Assembly: GCA_965662345.1 (NCBI GenBank)
Contig: CBFIHE010000039.1
Coordinates: 1-17,986, forward strand
Source of the DNA: UBA6049 sp965662345
GTDB taxonomy: Bacteria > Bacteroidota > Bacteroidia > Flavobacteriales_G > Salibacteraceae
Direction: 5' to 3'
Length of the DNA: 17,986 bases
The notes beneath the pieces are model-generated. The model worked only from the letters and a program-made list of their open reading frames with translations, ran no database searches and was not told the origin of the DNA. A program made the translations under genes and the position numbers. Shown piece after piece: positions 14,446-17,986 of this stretch. Each line of letters opens with the position of its first letter. The stretch's first letter is position 1.

Positions 14446-15054
14446 TTAGGCTTTTCCACTAAAAGGTGGATATGTATCAGTAAGTAGTAAATCATAGGCG
14501 TAAACCCTAAGGAGCCAGCGCAACGTACCCACTTGAATCTCAAATAATCTTGGAGGATATTTTCCAGTAAAAAGCACAATAAAGAAAGCAACCATTGCCA
14601 GTATAACATTGATGAAGTTTCTTATTCCCCATAAGGCTAGGTGTGGCAACCAAACAAAAATGGGAGCAAAAAGTAACCGCAGTAAAACACTCAGTCTATC
14701 GGGGGTTGAACGATAAGGCACTTCCCATTCCATGGAATCATCTACTGCATCTAAATCAAATGAAGGATAACCGTCTGCAAGATCAAATACACGAATATGT
14801 ACTAGCGAGGCATAACGTAAAAACCTAGATTGATACCGATGAACACTCTCTGGTAATTCACCCGTAAGCAAAACCATAAATGCCCCGTAGATATAATAGA
14901 CTCTAGAACCAAAACCTAAAACTCCCAAGAAAAGCGCGTGAGGTAGTACTAGATATAAAGGCCCTAAAAAGGTTCTAGCTAGGAGCTGAAGTTTTGAGTA
15001 ACGCTCTTGTCTCTTTACATCTATCTTAATTGTAGTTGAGCCGATTTCTTCCAT
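14446..15054 (-). CDS. DUF4389 membrane protein with two tandem repeats
   Basis: A 202-residue integral membrane protein consisting of two copies of a DUF4389-like unit of about 80 residues (approximately 18-99 and 118-198). Each unit has a hydrophobic hairpin (LGPLYLVLPHALFLGVLGF and FAPIFVWLPHLALWGI), a second membrane segment ending in a TG turn (FMVLLTGELPES and FIVLFTGKYPPR), then an amphipathic stretch with Arg and aromatic residues (RYASLVHIRVFDL and RWLLRVYAYDLLL) ending in YPSF or YPPF. Four membrane segments are predicted in total. Function is unknown for the family. Its ATG lies 34 nt inside the upstream peptidase gene, so translation is probably coupled. There is no alternative Met near the N-terminus. 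Confidence 0.8.
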   Translation of the reverse strand: MEEIGSTTIKIDVKRQERYSKLQLLARTFLGPLYLVLPHALFLGVLGFGSRVYYIYGAFMVLLTGELPESVHRYQSRFLRYASLVHIRVFDLADGYPSFDLDAVDDSMEWEVPYRSTPDRLSVLLRLLFAPIFVWLPHLALWGIRNFINVILAMVAFFIVLFTGKYPPRLFEIQVGTLRWLLRVYAYDLLLTDTYPPFSGKA

Positions 15055-16742
15055 GCCTTCAATAGTTTTTCTTGACTTTCTGTTAAATCATCCAATTCCA
15101 AAACGGTATAATCTTTATAATAAACCTCTCCTGTACTCTGAAGGTTTATTCCCTTTACTCTTCCCACTCGTTCTAAACGCAAATCTACACGCTCCGTATC
15201 AAGGTATGTACTCCAGTATTCCAAATTTTGCTGGTACTTATATCCATTTATTGATAGAATGGTATCACCAGGACTTATGCCTGCGGCTTCAGCAACAGAA
15301 TCTGGATAAACTCCTGTTACGGTATTTTCACCCGGGTTTAATTTTAGCCCCCATCTAGCCTCGTGTACAGCTTTAGCGGGCTTAACCGTTAGAGTAAGTC
15401 CACATTTAACCATGTATGGATGAACTACATCTAGGTAATCTGTTTTACCGTGGAGTAACTCTTGAATAAAACCTGCATCGGCTCCTGCATATTGGCCTAC
15501 AAGGGTGAAGAAGTCATCTTCTGTGTACCCTTTGTTTTTAAGGGCAAACTCAGTATACAGGTGCTTCATAACGTCATCTAACCGGCACTCCCCTTCTGTT
15601 GATGAAAGGATAAATAAGTCGCTCAATAGCGCAATTAAACAACCATCTGTGTAAATGCTCATTTTTCTGTTGGGAACAGTTCTATCGTAACCATCTAACC
15701 AAAGCTCTAAACTACTCTCTGCTAACGACTTGTAGAACCTTGCTGCGTTATCTTTGTGCCGCTGAAAACTCTCTGTAAGAATGTTGTAATACTTTTCCCA
15801 AGGGTACACCTTACCTCTTGCCAACGTTAAATCTCCGTAGTAGGTGGTAACGCCCTCAGCAATGAAACCAGTTGTAAATAGGTTGGGCTTGGAATAGTCA
15901 TACGGCATCATTTCTGCCGGTCTAATCTTTTTGATATTCCATGAGTGATAGAACTCATGACTCGCCAATTCTACCAAATCATTGTAGGCGCCAAACATAA
16001 GTGCATAGCCTGGACCTAGAGTTAGTACTGTTGAATTCCCATGCTCTACCCCATGGTACTTTCTGTAAGGTGTAATGAGCATTAGAAAATGATAGTCTTT
16101 CTCTGGAAAAGACTCAAAAGAAGCTACTTGCTCACGAATAAAGCCAGCAAAGTCTGCCATTATTCTTTCATAATCTGGCTTAGCTACCCCATACATCCAC
16201 AGGTGAATAGAAAGTTCATCTACTTTGAACTCATGATGCTGCATTTCATCCGATGCCAGAACTGGGCAGTCTACCAATTCATGAAAATCTTTGGCTTCGT
16301 AGAGATTACCTGAAATAAGCTGCAAGCCTGTTGCAACTCTAAATGTATCTGGCACATCTACTTCTAAGGTATGTGGCGAGTTAAGTTCAGTGGAATTGTA
16401 GAGCAGTAAGTTCACTGGGTTAAAGTAACAGATACCTTCATCTAAGTAGCTATTTCCAGAATCAAACTGATTGGCATAGAACTCATATGAAATAGTGAGA
16501 TTGGTGTTTGCTACTCCCGTGAAAGTCCAGCCATGTAAACTACTCTTCTCGCTTGCAATGTCAACATTGCCTTGTGAAGCTTTTAGATTTCTAACCAACT
16601 TAGAGAAATTGCCTATTTCATATCTACCAGGACGCCAAGTAGGCATATTCAAGGTGATTTCACCAGATTTAGGCATATGAGTTTCAATGGTAATTGCCAA
16701 GAAATGATCATTGGGCTTTACGTAGCTAACTTTATACTTCAT
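15021..16742 (-). CDS. M61 family metallopeptidase with C-terminal PDZ domain
   Basis: A 573-residue protease of the glycyl aminopeptidase (M61) family. Visible parts are an N-terminal beta domain (about 1-170, starting MKYKVSYVKPNDHFLAITIE), the motif GVEHGNSTVL (231-240), the zinc site HEFYHSWNIKKIRP (HExxH at 262-266), and the third ligand Glu in GFIAEGVTTYYGDL (E296). A PDZ domain covers about 462-540 (WGLKLNPGENTVTGVYP, then AAGISPGDTILSINGY). No signal peptide is present, so it should be cytoplasmic, unlike many M61 homologues that are exported. The ATG at 16742 lies 8 nt after a consensus -7 box. First gene of a string with DUF4389, TRIC and DUF6155 genes, overlapping the DUF4389 gene by 34 nt. 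Substrate unknown. Confidence 0.93.
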   Translation of the reverse strand: MKYKVSYVKPNDHFLAITIETHMPKSGEITLNMPTWRPGRYEIGNFSKLVRNLKASQGNVDIASEKSSLHGWTFTGVANTNLTISYEFYANQFDSGNSYLDEGICYFNPVNLLLYNSTELNSPHTLEVDVPDTFRVATGLQLISGNLYEAKDFHELVDCPVLASDEMQHHEFKVDELSIHLWMYGVAKPDYERIMADFAGFIREQVASFESFPEKDYHFLMLITPYRKYHGVEHGNSTVLTLGPGYALMFGAYNDLVELASHEFYHSWNIKKIRPAEMMPYDYSKPNLFTTGFIAEGVTTYYGDLTLARGKVYPWEKYYNILTESFQRHKDNAARFYKSLAESSLELWLDGYDRTVPNRKMSIYTDGCLIALLSDLFILSSTEGECRLDDVMKHLYTEFALKNKGYTEDDFFTLVGQYAGADAGFIQELLHGKTDYLDVVHPYMVKCGLTLTVKPAKAVHEARWGLKLNPGENTVTGVYPDSVAEAAGISPGDTILSINGYKYQQNLEYWSTYLDTERVDLRLERVGRVKGINLQSTGEVYYKDYTVLELDDLTESQEKLLKAWKKSAQLQLR

Positions 16743-16750
16743 AGATGGCG

Positions 16751-16783
16751 CAAAATTAACCGATGACCCGTAACTTTAACAAG
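16751..16783 (-). promoter_or_regulatory. Promoter for the M61 peptidase operon, abutting the start codon
   Basis: On the minus strand, TAATTTTG at 16758-16751 fully matches TAnnTTTG, with a TTG about 21 nt upstream. Only 8 nt separate the -7 box from the ATG at 16742, predicting a leader of about 5 nt. Confidence 0.55.
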
Positions 16784-16881
16784 GCTAACACTGTTTTGCA
16801 CCTAACCTTTGTGAGACACCTTGATAAGGCTTAAATTCGCGGTTCATTATTCGCAAACGATAAATAATAAACAATACGGAT

Positions 16882-17986
16882 ATGGCTTACGATTTGGTAG
16901 TGTTAGGTAGCGGTCCTGGTGGTTATGTTGCCGCAATTCGCGCTTCTCAGTTAGGTATGAAAGCAGCAGTAATTGAGCGTGAATCTTTAGGTGGCATTTG
17001 CTTGAACTGGGGATGTATTCCTACCAAAGCCTTGTTAAAGTCTGCAAACGTGTATGAATACATGCAACATGCAGATCAATATGGTTTAAGTGCTAAGGAG
17101 TTTGATAAAGATTTTTCTCAAGTTGTATCACGCAGTCGCGGTGTAGCAGATAAAATGAGTAAAGGCGTTCAATTCTTGATGAAGAAAAACAAGATTGACG
17201 TAATCATGGGTAACGGAGTAGTAAAATCTCCCAACCTAATTGAAGTAACCAAAGAAGACGGCAGCAAAGAGGTAGTTGAAGGTAAGAACTTGATGATTGC
17301 CACTGGTGCTCGCTCCAGAAGCCTTCCTAACCTTCCGCAAGACGGAAAGAAAATCATTGGTTACCGCGAAGCGATGACATTACCTAAGCAGCCAAAGAGC
17401 ATGGTAATTGTAGGTTCAGGAGCCATTGGTTCTGAGTTTGCCTATTTCTACCAAGCGATGGGTACAGAAGTTACATTGGTAGAATACCTACCACAAATTG
17501 TTCCTAACGAAGATGAAGAAGTTAGCAAGCAATTAGGGCGTTCTTTCAAGAAAATGGGTATGAAAGTGATGACCAACGCCTCTGTTGAGTCTGTAGATAC
17601 TTCAGGCAAAGACTGCAAGGTGACCATCAAAACCAAAAAAGGTGAAGAGGTTGTAGATGCAGAAATCGTTTTGAGTGCGGTAGGTGTTGTAGCCAACATT
17701 GAAAACATTGGTTTGGAAGATGTGGGCGTAGCCACGGATAACGGTAAAATTGTAGTGAACGATTACTACCAGACAAACATTCCTAGCATTACGGCTATTG
17801 GTGATTGTACACCCGGCCCTGCTTTGGCGCACGTAGCTTCTCATGAAGGAATTATTGCCGTTGAAAAAATGGCAGGTATGAACCCGCACAAAATGGATTA
17901 CGGCAACATTCCGGGTTGTACGTACTGCTCTCCGGAGATTGCTTCTGTGGGTATGACAGAGAAACAAGCCAAAGAAGCCGGTTATG
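16882..17986 (+). CDS. lpdA: Dihydrolipoyl dehydrogenase (E3), 3'-truncated by window edge
   Basis: FAD-dependent E3 subunit that reoxidises lipoyl groups of the pyruvate, 2-oxoglutarate and related dehydrogenase complexes (or glycine cleavage) using NAD+. The first 368 residues are in the window. The FAD-binding GSGPGG (9-14), the redox disulfide GGICLNWGCIPTK (C40, C45), the NAD-binding GSGAIGSEF (178-186) and the second FAD motif ITAIGDC are all present. The dimerisation domain has begun (YCSPEIASVGMTEKQA), but the catalytic His-Glu pair would lie beyond the edge. The ATG at 16882 gives the usual MAYDLVVLGSGPGG start. It is divergent from the M61 peptidase gene; no pdh or odh subunit gene is adjacent here. 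The upstream spacer holds no clean consensus promoter on this strand. Confidence 0.95.
   Translation, partial: MAYDLVVLGSGPGGYVAAIRASQLGMKAAVIERESLGGICLNWGCIPTKALLKSANVYEYMQHADQYGLSAKEFDKDFSQVVSRSRGVADKMSKGVQFLMKKNKIDVIMGNGVVKSPNLIEVTKEDGSKEVVEGKNLMIATGARSRSLPNLPQDGKKIIGYREAMTLPKQPKSMVIVGSGAIGSEFAYFYQAMGTEVTLVEYLPQIVPNEDEEVSKQLGRSFKKMGMKVMTNASVESVDTSGKDCKVTIKTKKGEEVVDAEIVLSAVGVVANIENIGLEDVGVATDNGKIVVNDYYQTNIPSITAIGDCTPGPALAHVASHEGIIAVEKMAGMNPHKMDYGNIPGCTYCSPEIASVGMTEKQAKEAGY

Noticed and set aside
16803..16853. Possible lpdA promoter elements TAACCTTTG (16803-16811) or a TTG at 16821 with ATTATTCG (16846-16853)
   Set aside because: The first has one extra base and no TTG at the right distance; the second has two mismatches and long spacing. 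Neither is good enough to call.
17448..17967. Two minus-strand open frames opposite lpdA (17448-17735 and 17602-17967)
   Set aside because: Both are shadows of the lpdA frame, which carries all the FAD and NAD motifs. Their translations are Thr/Ser-rich or His/Asn-rich with no domain.
1..17986. Mobile element, phage, CRISPR, tRNA/rRNA or defence system
   Set aside because: No transposase or integrase motifs, no direct repeat arrays and no cloverleaf-like spacers were found. All spacers are under about 180 bp and genes are ordinary chromosomal families with uniform base composition.

Overview
This window looks like chromosomal housekeeping DNA from a member of the Bacteroidota, most likely a Flavobacteriales-type marine bacterium. 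Three things support this. The gene families are typical of the phylum: a Bacteroidota-style RpoZ, BamD lipoprotein, DUF4835 protein, DUF6155 protein, an SPT/sulfonolipid-type acyltransferase and a DUF5106-type thioredoxin. The spacers upstream of genes repeatedly carry the phylum's unusual sigma-A promoter (TTG about 19 nt upstream of TAnnTTTG). Classical Shine-Dalgarno sequences are largely absent. The family or genus cannot be fixed from the sequence alone.

Layout. (1) Positions 1-654, plus strand: the 3' part of a thioredoxin-like protein, overlapping tail to tail by 7 nt with a minus-strand SAM methyltransferase (648-1430). (2) Positions 1484-7296, minus strand: a tightly packed string read bamD, rpoZ, coaBC, DUF4835 (PorD-like), recN, fabI. 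It ends at a strong terminator (1436-1461) and carries internal -7 motifs before recN and fabI. (3) Positions 7445-8689, plus strand: a PLP-dependent alpha-oxoamine synthase (serine palmitoyltransferase or cysteate acyltransferase type) with a textbook promoter and terminator. (4) Positions 8763-12603, minus strand: ppc and fabH, separated by a terminator. (5) Positions 12782-13210, plus strand: a SlyD-like FKBP isomerase with its own terminator. (6) Positions 13263-16742, minus strand: a probable four-gene unit read M61 peptidase with PDZ, tandem DUF4389 membrane protein, TRIC channel family protein, DUF6155 protein. (7) Position 16882 to the end, plus strand: dihydrolipoyl dehydrogenase, cut by the window edge.

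Together the genes cover envelope building (BamD, DUF4835, FabI, FabH, sphingo/sulfonolipid synthase), central carbon and cofactor metabolism (Ppc, Lpd, CoaBC), transcription (RpoZ), repair (RecN) and folding/proteolysis (FKBP, M61). Several starts were moved inward from upstream TTG or ATG codons on the basis of family N-termini and promoter position.

No spacer exceeds about 180 bp, and I see no tRNA, rRNA, CRISPR array, insertion sequence, phage gene or clear sign of recent transfer. I do not find a convincing undescribed system. The most checkable unusual points are a PEP carboxylase lacking two of the four aspartate-inhibitor ligands, promoters placed almost on the start codon (near-leaderless mRNAs), and the small peptidase/membrane-protein operon with its internally duplicated DUF4389 protein.
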